From assembly GCA_017408885.1 (NCBI GenBank), contig JAFQTT010000002.1, positions 1 through 64,000 on the forward strand: a stretch of DNA of 64,000 bases, read 5' to 3'. Positions 17,834 through 25,564 of the stretch are shown in pieces. A model generated the notes under the pieces. That model made no database searches, was not told where the DNA came from, and saw only the letters and a list, made by a program, of their open reading frames with translations. Position 1 is the stretch's first letter. Each line of letters begins with the position of its first letter. The position numbers were made by a program, and so were the translations under genes. Origin of the DNA: Methanocorpusculum sp. (GTDB lineage Archaea > Halobacteriota > Methanomicrobia > Methanomicrobiales > Methanocorpusculaceae).

Positions 17834-17890
17834 ATGAGCGCTTCTGAAAAAAAAAAGAAGCATGTGCCGCCTGTTGAAGTTCTGTTTTGA
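17834..17890 (+). CDS. Possible 18-residue small protein
   Basis: ATG to TGA encodes MSASEKKKKHVPPVEVLF, a very basic peptide. It lies between tRNA-Arg and the next gene, behind a TATA-like box and a hairpin with a Shine-Dalgarno-like loop. The only ribosome binding sequence near the ATG is a weak AAGGG. Coding is not proven, and the region may be a small RNA instead. Confidence 0.25.
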   Translation: MSASEKKKKHVPPVEVLF

Positions 17891-17940
17891 TTCCTTTTGC
17901 GATATTTTATTTTCTCTGACACCATACATGCTATTATTCT

Positions 17941-18723
17941 ATGCCAGATGACGCTGATGTAAGATTAAACCAGGCAGAGATTTATTTATCTGAAGGTGAC
18001 CAGACAAAAGCAGCTGCCGAACTGCTTGAAGCAGTAAGGATTCTGGCTTTGGAAGGTTCTAAGCTTTTATCATCTGTTTCTGTATCTGAGTTTGAAAAAC
18101 CTGTGTTTACGATACTGCGCCGCATATCAGCAATTTTTGAAAATCTCCCGAATACAACTGAATTAATATCCCTTGTACCCGAACTGCAAAAAGATATCCC
18201 TGACACATCTGCATCTCCTGCAGAACTGCTTGAAGCTGTTTCAGGAATTTATGAAAAAGCGGAGATGAACTGTGAAGAGACAAATGCACCGTCATTTGGT
18301 GTGATTGATACTCTTATTGCTCTTCTGTCAGGTCAGCAGACGCTGCGCAGTATGATTTTTGCAGAGGACGGTATCTACACCTCGGCTGCATCTGCAGCAG
18401 CACCATATCTTGCAGGAGCATTTGCATTCGCAGGAGATGATTTTGAAGAGGCAGTAAACAAAGCAGACGGAATGCTTTTCGGACCGCTTCAGAGACTTGC
18501 AGAGCTGTTCTATTCGCTTCTGACATCTTCCCTTACAGCAGGACTTCTCCTTCTGCTCATCCGCCGTGCAATCCCATTCATGCGCCCGTCAAAGAAGCAG
18601 ACCGCAGTCGATGCGGTTATGCTTACTGCATCAAATATACCGCAGATAATCAAAGGTCTTCGAGCAGTTGCCGCAGAACTTTCCGCTCTTCGCGAAATTA
18701 TCAGAAGAAAAGACACGGCCTGA
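17941..18723 (+). CDS. Hypothetical protein with TPR-like N-terminus and one membrane segment
   Basis: A 260-residue protein that I do not recognise. Residues 1-45 resemble a TPR-like helical pair (DADVRLNQAEIYLSEGDQT, KAAAELLEAVRILALEG). The middle is helical and acidic. A hydrophobic stretch at about 190-212 (LTSSLTAGLLLLLI) looks like a single membrane segment, followed by a basic stretch and a cytosolic tail. An AT-rich gatattttattt about 35 bases before the ATG may be its TATA box. It stands between the tRNA-Arg and tRNA-Leu genes. Confidence 0.6.
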   Translation: MPDDADVRLNQAEIYLSEGDQTKAAAELLEAVRILALEGSKLLSSVSVSEFEKPVFTILRRISAIFENLPNTTELISLVPELQKDIPDTSASPAELLEAVSGIYEKAEMNCEETNAPSFGVIDTLIALLSGQQTLRSMIFAEDGIYTSAASAAAPYLAGAFAFAGDDFEEAVNKADGMLFGPLQRLAELFYSLLTSSLTAGLLLLLIRRAIPFMRPSKKQTAVDAVMLTASNIPQIIKGLRAVAAELSALREIIRRKDTA

Positions 18724-18818
18724 ACAAACGAAGTGAAAAGAAGAATTATGCGAGGTTCGAGCGGCACAAAGTGACGCGAAGATTGAGCATGGATTTTTGA
18801 ACGAAGTGAAAAAAGACA
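18724..18818 (-). repeat. Degenerate copy of the tRNA-Leu 3' end and its downstream flank
   Basis: On the minus strand tRNA-Leu ends TTCGAATCCCACCCCTCGCA and runs into TGTCTTTTTTCACTTCGTTCA. About 70 bases further, CTCGAACCTCGCA followed by TAATTCTTCTTTTCACTTCGTTTGTTCA repeats the same order with small gaps. This looks like an old partial duplication, possibly an attachment-site scar. Confidence 0.4.
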
Positions 18819-18903
18819 TGCGAGGGGTGGGATTCGAACCCATGAACTACTTATAGACCAGATCTTAAGTCTGGCGCCGTTGGCCTGGCTTGGCTACCCT
18901 CGC
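18819..18903 (-). tRNA. tRNA-Leu (anticodon TAA)
   Basis: An 85-base class II tRNA with a long variable arm: acceptor GCGAGGG/CCCTCGC, A discriminator, anticodon stem CCAGA/TCTGG with loop CTTAAGA (anticodon TAA, reading UUA/UUG), and T-loop GTTCGAATC. No intron and no encoded CCA. Confidence 0.93.
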
Positions 18904-19074
18904 CCAACTACCTTATTACATTGTACCTACAAGATATAAAACTAAGTGGTTGGCACCTGTAAAAAGTGTCCGAAAATGCCGCAGAGCTCACCTCCACATG
19001 GAACGGCGCGGGAAAACGCATCACCGTATTCAAAAATCTACAAATACTATGCAGACCGAAAATATATGGAAAGA

Positions 19075-19147
19075 ACTCCTATAGTGTAGTGGTCAATCAT
19101 TCCAGCCTTTGGAGCCGGAGACGGCGGTTCGAACCCGCCTAGGAGTA
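19075..19147 (+). tRNA. tRNA-Gln (anticodon TTG)
   Basis: A 73-base cloverleaf with acceptor ACTCCTA/TAGGAGT, A discriminator, anticodon loop CTTTGGA (anticodon TTG, reading CAA/CAG) and T-loop GTTCGAACC. The anticodon stem CCAGC/GCCGG has one A-C mismatch. It sits about 50 bases before the first palindromic repeat of the McrBC cassette. Confidence 0.85.
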
Positions 19148-19197
19148 TTCTATTTTGGTTAGATCCCGTTTGTCAGATTGATATTTTTTTGAATTTC

Positions 19198-19256
19198 GGG
19201 GTGCGGAGCCGCGACTTCGGCGCGGAGCGGCTCGCGGTGGAGATATCTTCTGCAGG
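19198..19256 (+). repeat. GC-rich palindromic repeat, copy A
   Basis: GTGCGGAGCCGCGACTTCGG followed by CGCGGAGCGGCTCGCGGTGG forms a hairpin with a seven-base-pair core stem GAGCCGC/GCGGCTC and a C(TTCG)G loop element, then GAGATATCTTCTGCAGG. Copies B (22582-22645, inverted) and C (51774-51830) are close relatives. Relative to C, two positions in each arm differ and pairing is kept. The copy lies upstream of mcrB. Confidence 0.8.
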
Positions 19257-19374
19257 TAAGTGCGGCATCTCACGTCCGTTTTTGTACGTATACACCAAGA
19301 CTGACCCTTCGATATCCTTATTGTTTCAGATATCCTATTACCTATCATCTGAGCTTTGGAGTAAGTATTTCATC

Positions 19375-21531
19375 ATGGAAAATACAAAATTATCATGGGT
19401 TGATTTCTATATGGAGTTTGCAGATAAACTCCGTCCGTTTGCGGAAAATCGCATCTTTCTTATTGAAAAAATCAAGCAGGTATTTGATGCCGCAGGGATG
19501 ACCCTTCCAAAACTTGAGGTTGATGGAAATCCTGTTGATATTGACCCATTTACCGTATTTGGGTTATTCAATAAACATATCCGACACAATAATCGACTGG
19601 CTTTGGTGTCAGTTTTTGCTCAGGAGTTTGATGTCACATCCACTATTCCAAAAGACTTTGATGGTGTACCTTGTGTAAATAATCAGAAGGCAACATTCTA
19701 TTTCTTCCTTGGTGAACGTAACGCAGATGATATTGATAATCTCTGGCGTATTTTCCTTGCAGCTCTTGATTATGCAGATACACACTCCGCTGAAAGTCGT
19801 TTGTCCTTCATAGAATATTTCGATAAGGCAATTCAACAGAAGGGAGTAAAATGGAATCTCACCATGGGATTATTCTGGATTCGTCCCTATGAATATTTGA
19901 ATCTGGATTCCAGAAACCGTTGGTATCTGGTGAACCCAGAGATTATTCCTGCCTCCTTTGCTCAGAAATACCATGACTTCTCAACTCCACTCTCCGGTAC
20001 CGAATATCTTGAAATGATACATGAGTGTCGGACATACTTTGCAGAGGGTTCTTTCAAGTACAAGAGTTTCCCGGAGTTCTCAAGTTCTGCATGGGAAGTA
20101 TCTGAAGCTGTAAATGAACAGGAGAGATATCGTGGAAAACAATTGGATCGTACAGAGGTTGGGGAAGCCATTGGGGATAAAGATGTGACGTCCGTACATT
20201 ACTGGATTTATTCTCCATATGATGACTGGGATGAGATGTATGAGGATGGAATAATCACTATTGGCAGAGATTATCTTGGAGATCCATTACAATATGCCAC
20301 AAAAAGTGCTATGCAGGCAAAAATGCTCGAATGCGGAACGGAGAAATATACCACCTCATACAGAAACGCCTCATTGGAGGTTTGGCAGTTCGTTCATGAC
20401 ATCAAACCTGGAGATGTTATCTTCGCCAAAAGGGGTATGAGCTCTGTAATTGGGCGCGGTGTTGTTACTTCAGAGTTCATTTACGATGATACAAAACCAA
20501 CAGAGTTCAAGTATTATCGTAGGATAAAGTGGACGCACAAAGGTGAGTGGGAACACCCAGGTAAAGCTGTTACGAAGAGACTTACGGATATTACGCAATA
20601 TACTGACTACATCGAGAAATTAAAGACTCTCTTTGAGGAAGAAGGAGAAGAGGAAATCGAAGAAACATCTCCTCAACATCCATCTTACACCGAAGAAGAC
20701 TTCCTCAAAGAAGTCTACATGGGCAAATCCGATTATGAAATTCTCACCACCCTCCTGAGAAACAAAAAGAATGTCATTCTGCAGGGAGCTCCGGGAGTTG
20801 GTAAAACCTTTGCCGCCAAACGGCTGGCATATTCTTTGATGGGCATCAAAGACCCGAATCGGGTAATGATGGTACAGTTCCACCAGAACTACAGTTATGA
20901 AGATTTTATCATGGGATTCCGCCCGTCAGCTTCCGGCTTTGAATTGAAGAAAGGACCATTCTACAACTTCTGTAAGAAAGCAAATGAGGACAAAGAGAAT
21001 GATTACTTCTTCATCATCGATGAAATCAACAGAGGAAATCTGAGCAAGATTTTCGGTGAGCTCTTCATGCTTATCGAAAATGACAAACGCGGAGTATCTC
21101 TCCAACTTCTCTACTCTGATGAGAAATTTGATGTCCCGGAGAACGTGTACATAATCGGTATGATGAATACGGCAGACCGAAGTCTTGCCATCCTTGATTA
21201 TGCTCTGCGTCGTCGGTTTGCCTTCTATGAACTGTCTCCGGCATTCTCATCAGAAGGATTTAGAAAATATCGTGAAGAGATAGATAATCCGAAGTTTGAC
21301 CGCCTGATTGATTCTATCGAAAATCTGAACAAAGTAATTGAGAATGATGACTCACTTGGACGCGGATTCCGTATTGGTCACAGCTACTTCTGCACGAAAC
21401 AGGATGTTGATGACATGTGGCTGAACTCAGTCATCACCTATGAGATTCTACCACTCTTAAGCGAATATTGGTTTGATGAGCCAAGTAAGGTGAAAAGTTG
21501 GGAGCACACTCTTAGAAGTTCCATTCAATGA
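19375..21531 (+). CDS. McrB-like AAA+ GTPase/ATPase of a type IV restriction system, with EVE-like domain
   Basis: A 718-residue protein. Residues 1-250 are a helical N-terminal region of the kind found in McrB-like proteins. About 265-390 resembles an EVE/PUA-like modified-base-binding domain (VHYWIYSPYDDWDEMYEDG, KPGDVIFAKRGMSSVIGRG). The AAA+ motor has Walker A GAPGVGKT near 471, Walker B FFIIDEINRG near 546, a sensor region GMMNTADRSL and an arginine stretch ALRRRF. McrB-type motors bind modified cytosine DNA, translocate and activate McrC. The start at 19375 has a GGAG about 13 bases upstream; the frame is open further, through the palindrome, which is unlikely to be coding. mcrC overlaps its stop codon by four bases. 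Confidence 0.88.
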   Translation: MENTKLSWVDFYMEFADKLRPFAENRIFLIEKIKQVFDAAGMTLPKLEVDGNPVDIDPFTVFGLFNKHIRHNNRLALVSVFAQEFDVTSTIPKDFDGVPCVNNQKATFYFFLGERNADDIDNLWRIFLAALDYADTHSAESRLSFIEYFDKAIQQKGVKWNLTMGLFWIRPYEYLNLDSRNRWYLVNPEIIPASFAQKYHDFSTPLSGTEYLEMIHECRTYFAEGSFKYKSFPEFSSSAWEVSEAVNEQERYRGKQLDRTEVGEAIGDKDVTSVHYWIYSPYDDWDEMYEDGIITIGRDYLGDPLQYATKSAMQAKMLECGTEKYTTSYRNASLEVWQFVHDIKPGDVIFAKRGMSSVIGRGVVTSEFIYDDTKPTEFKYYRRIKWTHKGEWEHPGKAVTKRLTDITQYTDYIEKLKTLFEEEGEEEIEETSPQHPSYTEEDFLKEVYMGKSDYEILTTLLRNKKNVILQGAPGVGKTFAAKRLAYSLMGIKDPNRVMMVQFHQNYSYEDFIMGFRPSASGFELKKGPFYNFCKKANEDKENDYFFIIDEINRGNLSKIFGELFMLIENDKRGVSLQLLYSDEKFDVPENVYIIGMMNTADRSLAILDYALRRRFAFYELSPAFSSEGFRKYREEIDNPKFDRLIDSIENLNKVIENDDSLGRGFRIGHSYFCTKQDVDDMWLNSVITYEILPLLSEYWFDEPSKVKSWEHTLRSSIQ

Positions 21532-22544
21532 TTCGTATTCAGAATATCTACTACATGCTAAGCTATGCCTTTCAGATTCTGAAAGAAGGTGGATATACGA
21601 GCTGTGCGGCTGAAGAGTTTGAAAATACTGCTGACCTTCTCTCGGCAATTCTTACCAAAGGAATTACCACACAGATTAAGCGCGGGCTTGTCCGTGAGTA
21701 CAAAGAACAGCATGATTCCCTAAGTTGTATTCGCGGAAAGATTTCGTTATCTGAATCGATTAAACAGCAGAGCATAACAAAGCAACAGTTGGTATGCAGA
21801 TTCGATGACTTCTCTGCTGACTCCTATCATAATAGGATTCTTAAAACAACACTTGAATCACTGCTGAAAGCGGATATCCCCAAGCAACGGAAGAAGGGAT
21901 TGCGGAATCTGTTGATTTACTTTAAGGATATAGGAACACTTCAACCCCATGAGATAGACTGGAATCTACACTTTAACCGGCAGAATCAGACATACCAGAT
22001 GCTTCTTTCTATCTGTTATCTGGTACTGAAAGGACTTCTCCAAACAACAACAGACGGCTCAGTAAAGATGATGCAGTTCTTGGATGAACAACGCATGTCT
22101 CGTCTTTACGAGAAGTTTATTCTGGAATACTACAGGAAAGAACACCCGGAAATTCACGTCTCAGCATCACAGATTCCCTGGGCATTGGATGATGGAATGA
22201 ATTTCATGCTTCCAACAATGCAGTCTGATATCATGCTGTCATCAAATGAGAAAACACTCATTGTCGATGCAAAATACTACAGTCGTACTACACAGGTTCA
22301 GTATGATGTCCACACGCTTCATTCCGGAAATCTCTACCAGATTTTCACCTATGTTAAAAACAAAGCTGAGGGTGGTGGAGATGTATCAGGAATGCTCCTG
22401 TATGCAAAAACAGATGAAGTAATTCTTCCGGACACTGTCTACCAAATGAGCGGAAATAAAATCAGTGTTCGTACATTGAATCTGGATTGCGGTTTTTCAG
22501 AGATTGCAAAACAGCTTGATGATATTGTAGATGAGCATTTTTAA
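21528..22544 (+). CDS. McrC-like nuclease subunit of a type IV restriction system
   Basis: A 338-residue McrC-family (5-methylcytosine restriction component) protein. The PD-(D/E)xK nuclease core is visible: D234 in MQSDIML, then D247-A-K249 in IVDAKYY, followed by helices with a YQIFTYV segment. The N-terminal part (IYYMLSYAFQIL, then the CIRGKISLSESI block) is typical for McrC. ATGA overlap with mcrB shows translational coupling. Together the two genes should restrict foreign DNA with modified cytosines. Right after the stop codon lies inverted palindrome copy B, so the pair forms a bracketed cassette. Confidence 0.88.
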   Translation: MIRIQNIYYMLSYAFQILKEGGYTSCAAEEFENTADLLSAILTKGITTQIKRGLVREYKEQHDSLSCIRGKISLSESIKQQSITKQQLVCRFDDFSADSYHNRILKTTLESLLKADIPKQRKKGLRNLLIYFKDIGTLQPHEIDWNLHFNRQNQTYQMLLSICYLVLKGLLQTTTDGSVKMMQFLDEQRMSRLYEKFILEYYRKEHPEIHVSASQIPWALDDGMNFMLPTMQSDIMLSSNEKTLIVDAKYYSRTTQVQYDVHTLHSGNLYQIFTYVKNKAEGGGDVSGMLLYAKTDEVILPDTVYQMSGNKISVRTLNLDCGFSEIAKQLDDIVDEHF

Positions 22545-22581
22545 TCTGAGATGAGGGAGATAAGAGTCTAATCTTAGCTTT

Positions 22582-22645
22582 GCAGAAGATATCCCCACCG
22601 CGGGCGGCTCCGCGCCGGAGTCGCCGCCCCGCACCCCTATTTTCC
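22582..22645 (-). repeat. GC-rich palindromic repeat, copy B (inverted)
   Basis: On the minus strand this reads GGAAAATAGGGGTGCGGGGC, then the core hairpin GGGCGGC...GCCGCCC, and ends GCGGTGGGGATATCTTCTGC. It is nearly identical to copy C over the core and shares the GATATCTTCTGCA end with copy A. It lies just after mcrC, inverted relative to copy A. Confidence 0.8.
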
Positions 22646-22743
22646 AAAAAGTATTGACAAAATATCTGATATAAATACAAAAAAGAGAACTCCCTCACAA
22701 CAAGATATCATATTCTGGAAAAAAGGAGTAGGAGAGATAAAAA

Positions 22744-22932
22744 TTACTTCCTCTCGCCTTCCAGAAACTCTGCCGGTACATTGTGGTCAAACGTTGCCCG
22801 GACATCCGCTGCCCTAAGATATTTTACAAGCACTGGCACCGAACAGTCCTTCCACTCGGCATCCCACCACATACATCCTTCAGCAGAACAGGTATTGCCC
22901 GACATAGGACAGGTCAGAAGTGATTTAGTCAT
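22744..22932 (-). CDS. Small cysteine-rich protein of unknown function
   Basis: A 62-residue protein with cysteines at 8, 15, 20 and 30 (C-x6-C-x4-C-x9-C) followed by a short acidic tail. Four spaced cysteines suggest a bound zinc or iron-sulfur cluster. I do not recognise the family. The ATG at 22932 lies 25 bases after the UPF0029 gene on the same strand, so it is probably the last gene of the ycaO operon. The longer open frame overlaps that gene and is not used. Confidence 0.55.
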   Translation of the reverse strand: MTKSLLTCPMSGNTCSAEGCMWWDAEWKDCSVPVLVKYLRAADVRATFDHNVPAEFLEGERK

Positions 22933-22957
22933 ACAGAAAAATAGGTGAAAAAAGAAT

Positions 22958-23335
22958 TTATAACTTCGGTCTGTGAGCCTGATACTCAACCACAGCCCCG
23001 TTGCCTGCCTCACGAAACGCACGGGCAACACCGGCTGGACCAAGCTTAATGCCTCCGAAAATTCGAGACACCATCAGCACGTGAGATCCTAAATTATGCC
23101 GCTCCATAACTTCAGCTAAAGCACGCCCCGGTGAACCGACCTCACCGTCTGCTCTGCTGTCAGTAAAGTTTCCGCACACAACCGCATAACAGTGGTGTGC
23201 CGCCTTCTTGTAGAGCTTATCGTGGATTGCCCGAACCTCCATCACATCATCCGGCGTATCAATCTCATAGAGATGTGCATAGAACTTCGACTTCTTCTCA
23301 TCAAGCCTGACTACTGATACCTCACGAACTGCCAT
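22958..23335 (-). CDS. UPF0029 / IMPACT-family protein (YigZ-like)
   Basis: A 125-residue protein matching the N-terminal IMPACT domain: KKSKFYAHLYEIDTPDDV, the CYAVVCG strand, DGEVGSPGRALAEVMERHNL (the most conserved block) and VSRIFGGIKLGPAGVARAF. Bacterial relatives are about 200 residues because of an added C-terminal domain, which is missing here. The family binds ribosomes or regulates translation in eukaryotes; its role in archaea is not known. It lies one base after the DUF5591 gene on the minus strand. Confidence 0.85.
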   Translation of the reverse strand: MAVREVSVVRLDEKKSKFYAHLYEIDTPDDVMEVRAIHDKLYKKAAHHCYAVVCGNFTDSRADGEVGSPGRALAEVMERHNLGSHVLMVSRIFGGIKLGPAGVARAFREAGNGAVVEYQAHRPKL

Positions 23336-23336
23336 A

Positions 23337-23942
23337 TTATCTATCCCTCATCTCTGTCAGCGCCTCGCGGAACTCATCTAAATATGCCTGCATCGAAAGG
23401 CTTCCCTCAGGAAACGGACAGTCCGCATCATAGAGCTTATCGATTACCGGCTGGGTTGGATAAATCTCCACATTGATTCCGGTCGCCTCAACCGCTGCCT
23501 CCATAGCTCTCCGGAAAACACCTATACAGTATGCAATCCGGTGCGTGTAGGTTTCCCTCGTCTTTTCCAGATAACCGATGAGACGCCGCGTCTCGATTTC
23601 CAAGAAATCATCCTTTATCTTCTGATCTTTGACGTTTCCAAGCATATAATGATAGTGCGCAAACGGATACATCAGCTCAAGCTCTGCCGGAACAGTCCCG
23701 CAGGTGCCGAAAATCGTCACATGATACTTTGACGAATCAGGAAAAACCTGTGCGAAAAGCTTATTGAAGAGCTGATGTGAAGGGCTTGCACTGTACGGTT
23801 TTCGAACAGCACATGGAATAAAGATTCCTACATCACGGGGAGATATCTCATATTTGTCGATGATGTAGCGGTAAGCCTCTTCAAACTGAGGAAGATAAAA
23901 CGGAGGATCCGTTAAATCATTCTCATCGGACGGCGGTCTCAC
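23337..23942 (-). CDS. Stand-alone DUF5591 protein (archaeosine synthase-related domain)
   Basis: A 201-residue protein with the DUF5591 signature PCAVRKPYSASPSHQ near residue 44 and the later GTCGTVPAELELMYPFAHY block. In euryarchaea this domain is usually the middle part of archaeosine synthase ArcS, next to a TGT-like domain and a PUA domain. Here neither partner domain is present, so it is either a separate subunit or a relative with another substrate. It starts with GTG and overlaps the stop codon of the PspC gene (GTGA), which indicates coupled translation. Confidence 0.78.
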   Translation of the reverse strand: MRPPSDENDLTDPPFYLPQFEEAYRYIIDKYEISPRDVGIFIPCAVRKPYSASPSHQLFNKLFAQVFPDSSKYHVTIFGTCGTVPAELELMYPFAHYHYMLGNVKDQKIKDDFLEIETRRLIGYLEKTRETYTHRIAYCIGVFRRAMEAAVEATGINVEIYPTQPVIDKLYDADCPFPEGSLSMQAYLDEFREALTEMRDR

Positions 23943-24190
23943 TCTTTGACCTCAAACTCCGCATCAATTGTGTTCGGGTCAAGCTGTTTCTTTGGAGTGC
24001 CGAGCGGAATAAGCGCCCAAAGTACAATATAGATTAGGAAGACCAGTATAAACGGAAGTGGAGGAAGGAACAGGAGAACCACAGCAATAACACGGATAAG
24101 CCATGCAGGCGCCCCGGTGTACTCTGCAATACCTCCGCAGACTCCGCCTAAAAAGCGGTTAGTCGGAGAACGGGTGAGTTTTTTTGCCAT
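23939..24190 (-). CDS. PspC-domain membrane protein
   Basis: An 83-residue protein with the PspC signature: NRFLGGVCGGIAEYTGAPAW followed by two hydrophobic segments (LIRVIAVVLLFLPPLPFIL and VFLIYIVLWALIPLG) and a short charged tail. PspC proteins sit in the membrane and in bacteria sense membrane stress; in archaea their role is unknown. It lies in the middle of the ycaO operon, 23 bases after the ThiF-like gene and overlapping DUF5591. Confidence 0.88.
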   Translation of the reverse strand: MAKKLTRSPTNRFLGGVCGGIAEYTGAPAWLIRVIAVVLLFLPPLPFILVFLIYIVLWALIPLGTPKKQLDPNTIDAEFEVKE

Positions 24191-24213
24191 ACCTTACTAT
24201 TTTCCCCCTGAGA

Positions 24214-24930
24214 CTATAAGTTTTCAGTTTCTCCGCAAACAATACAGCGCGGACTTTTCTTCACCGAAAAGATATCAACCGAGTTTGACGCACCGTCATA
24301 GAGCAGAAGCTTTCCGGCAAGCGTTGGTTTTCCAATCAGAAAGCGGACCGCCTCCAATGCCTGCATACTTCCAACAACACCCGCTGAGGCGCCAATTATA
24401 GGAGCAGAAGAAGTGGTCTCTGCTCTTGGGAATATGCAGGAAAGACACGGCGTCTCATTCGGGATGATAAGTGTAATCTGTCCTGAAAATCCGGTAACTG
24501 CTCCATGAAGGAGCGGGATATTCAGCTTCTTAGATGCTTCATTTAAGATATACCGCGTCTCGAAGTTGTCCATACAGTCAACGATAAGGTCAGCACCTTC
24601 TGCCATCCTGAGGATGGAGTCCGCATCAATCTTCTCCGCAAAGGAAACAACCCGGCATTCAGGATTGAGAGCAGAAAGCGTCTTCTTTGCCGACTCAGCC
24701 TTAGACATTCCAATGCGTGATTCTGGATGCAGAATCTGGCGGTTTAAGTTTGACTCATCAACCACATCCAAATCAGCGATACGAATCTCGCCGACACCTG
24801 CTTCTGCCAGATACACCGAAACCGGAGAACCAAGCCCGCCTGCTCCGGCGATAAATACCACCGAATCTTCGAGGCGGCGCTGTCCGTCCTCACCAATCAG
24901 CGGAATCTGGCGTGCATACCGCTCAGACAT
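24214..24930 (-). CDS. HesA/MoeB/ThiF-family adenylyltransferase (E1-like)
   Basis: A 238-residue E1-like enzyme. The nucleotide-binding motif is GAGGLGSPVSVYLA near residue 30, with the acidic DLDVVDESNLNRQ loop, the DCMDNFETRY block near 115 and two zinc-binding pairs, CLSC and CIVC. Such enzymes adenylate the C-terminal Gly-Gly of ubiquitin-like sulfur carriers for thiamin, molybdopterin or tRNA thiolation. No cysteine is visible in the crossover-loop region (APIIGASAGVVGSMQALEA), so a persulfide at the ThiF position is unlikely. It overlaps tfuA by eight bases, which hints at a role in sulfur delivery to the YcaO-TfuA reaction (inference). Confidence 0.88.
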   Translation of the reverse strand: MSERYARQIPLIGEDGQRRLEDSVVFIAGAGGLGSPVSVYLAEAGVGEIRIADLDVVDESNLNRQILHPESRIGMSKAESAKKTLSALNPECRVVSFAEKIDADSILRMAEGADLIVDCMDNFETRYILNEASKKLNIPLLHGAVTGFSGQITLIIPNETPCLSCIFPRAETTSSAPIIGASAGVVGSMQALEAVRFLIGKPTLAGKLLLYDGASNSVDIFSVKKSPRCIVCGETENL

Positions 24931-25564
24931 AGGTGTCCCTCACGAGAGCCAGACAGGCTTTTGCATCCTCATGCTTCTGGTCAACTGCATTCGTCTTCAG
25001 CCATGAAAGAAGCGCCTTCTTCTTTTCGTCATCGAGCGGAGACTCCTTTACAACACGGCGGTAGGTTCTGTCAGGATAGTAGATTCCCTTACAGGTCTTG
25101 AGAAGCGCTGCCTCTTCCTCAGAAGAAAGGAAACCTTCCTCCACACCGCGGGCAAAGCTTGCACGCATGTTAACCATAGGATCCGACAAGGCCATACCTG
25201 ACTCAGGATCATAGAGAAGACCTACCTCATCGTCTGCAACAATCTTTCCAGACTTGTAGGCCTCAAAGATTTTACCGACACCAACCATCCCGAATGGCTC
25301 CATCTCTGCGGCACGAAGCGCCCCCATAGATGACGAACCGAAGAACTTGACACCGGAGCGTAGAGCTGCTAAAATCTCCTTGTGTCCAACCGACTCGTTC
25401 TGGAAGAAGACTCCATCTATGATGACGATAACCTCAGCCCCTTCGGCGGCTGCGGCTGTTACATCTCCGCGTTTTGCAGGCGGTCTGATATCTGCATCCG
25501 GCAGATACTCTCTGGCTTCCTCAGGCGGAAGACTTGGAGCGGTGAAAATGACGATATTCGGCAT
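24923..25564 (-). CDS. tfuA: TfuA-like protein (thioamidation partner of YcaO)
   Basis: The 213-residue protein has the TfuA core: DGVFFQNESVGHKEILAAL near residue 55, then SSSMGALRAAEMEPFGM. In methanogens TfuA works with YcaO to convert a glycine of the methyl-coenzyme M reductase alpha subunit into thioglycine, probably by helping to deliver sulfide. The open frame begins 16 codons upstream, but MPNIVIFTAPSLPPEEAR at 25564 fits the family. Either start overlaps the end of ycaO, so translation is coupled. This pair is a strong methanogen marker. Confidence 0.9.
   Translation of the reverse strand: MPNIVIFTAPSLPPEEAREYLPDADIRPPAKRGDVTAAAAEGAEVIVIIDGVFFQNESVGHKEILAALRSGVKFFGSSSMGALRAAEMEPFGMVGVGKIFEAYKSGKIVADDEVGLLYDPESGMALSDPMVNMRASFARGVEEGFLSSEEEAALLKTCKGIYYPDRTYRRVVKESPLDDEKKKALLSWLKTNAVDQKHEDAKACLALVRDTYV

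Noticed and set aside
18890-19084. 64-residue plus-strand frame between tRNA-Leu and tRNA-Gln
   Set aside because: It overlaps the tRNA-Leu acceptor stem and runs into tRNA-Gln, with no ribosome binding site.
19375-22544. mcrB-mcrC mistaken for methyl-coenzyme M reductase genes
   Set aside because: The proteins are an AAA+ motor and a PD-(D/E)xK nuclease of a restriction system; only the name is shared with the methanogenesis enzyme.
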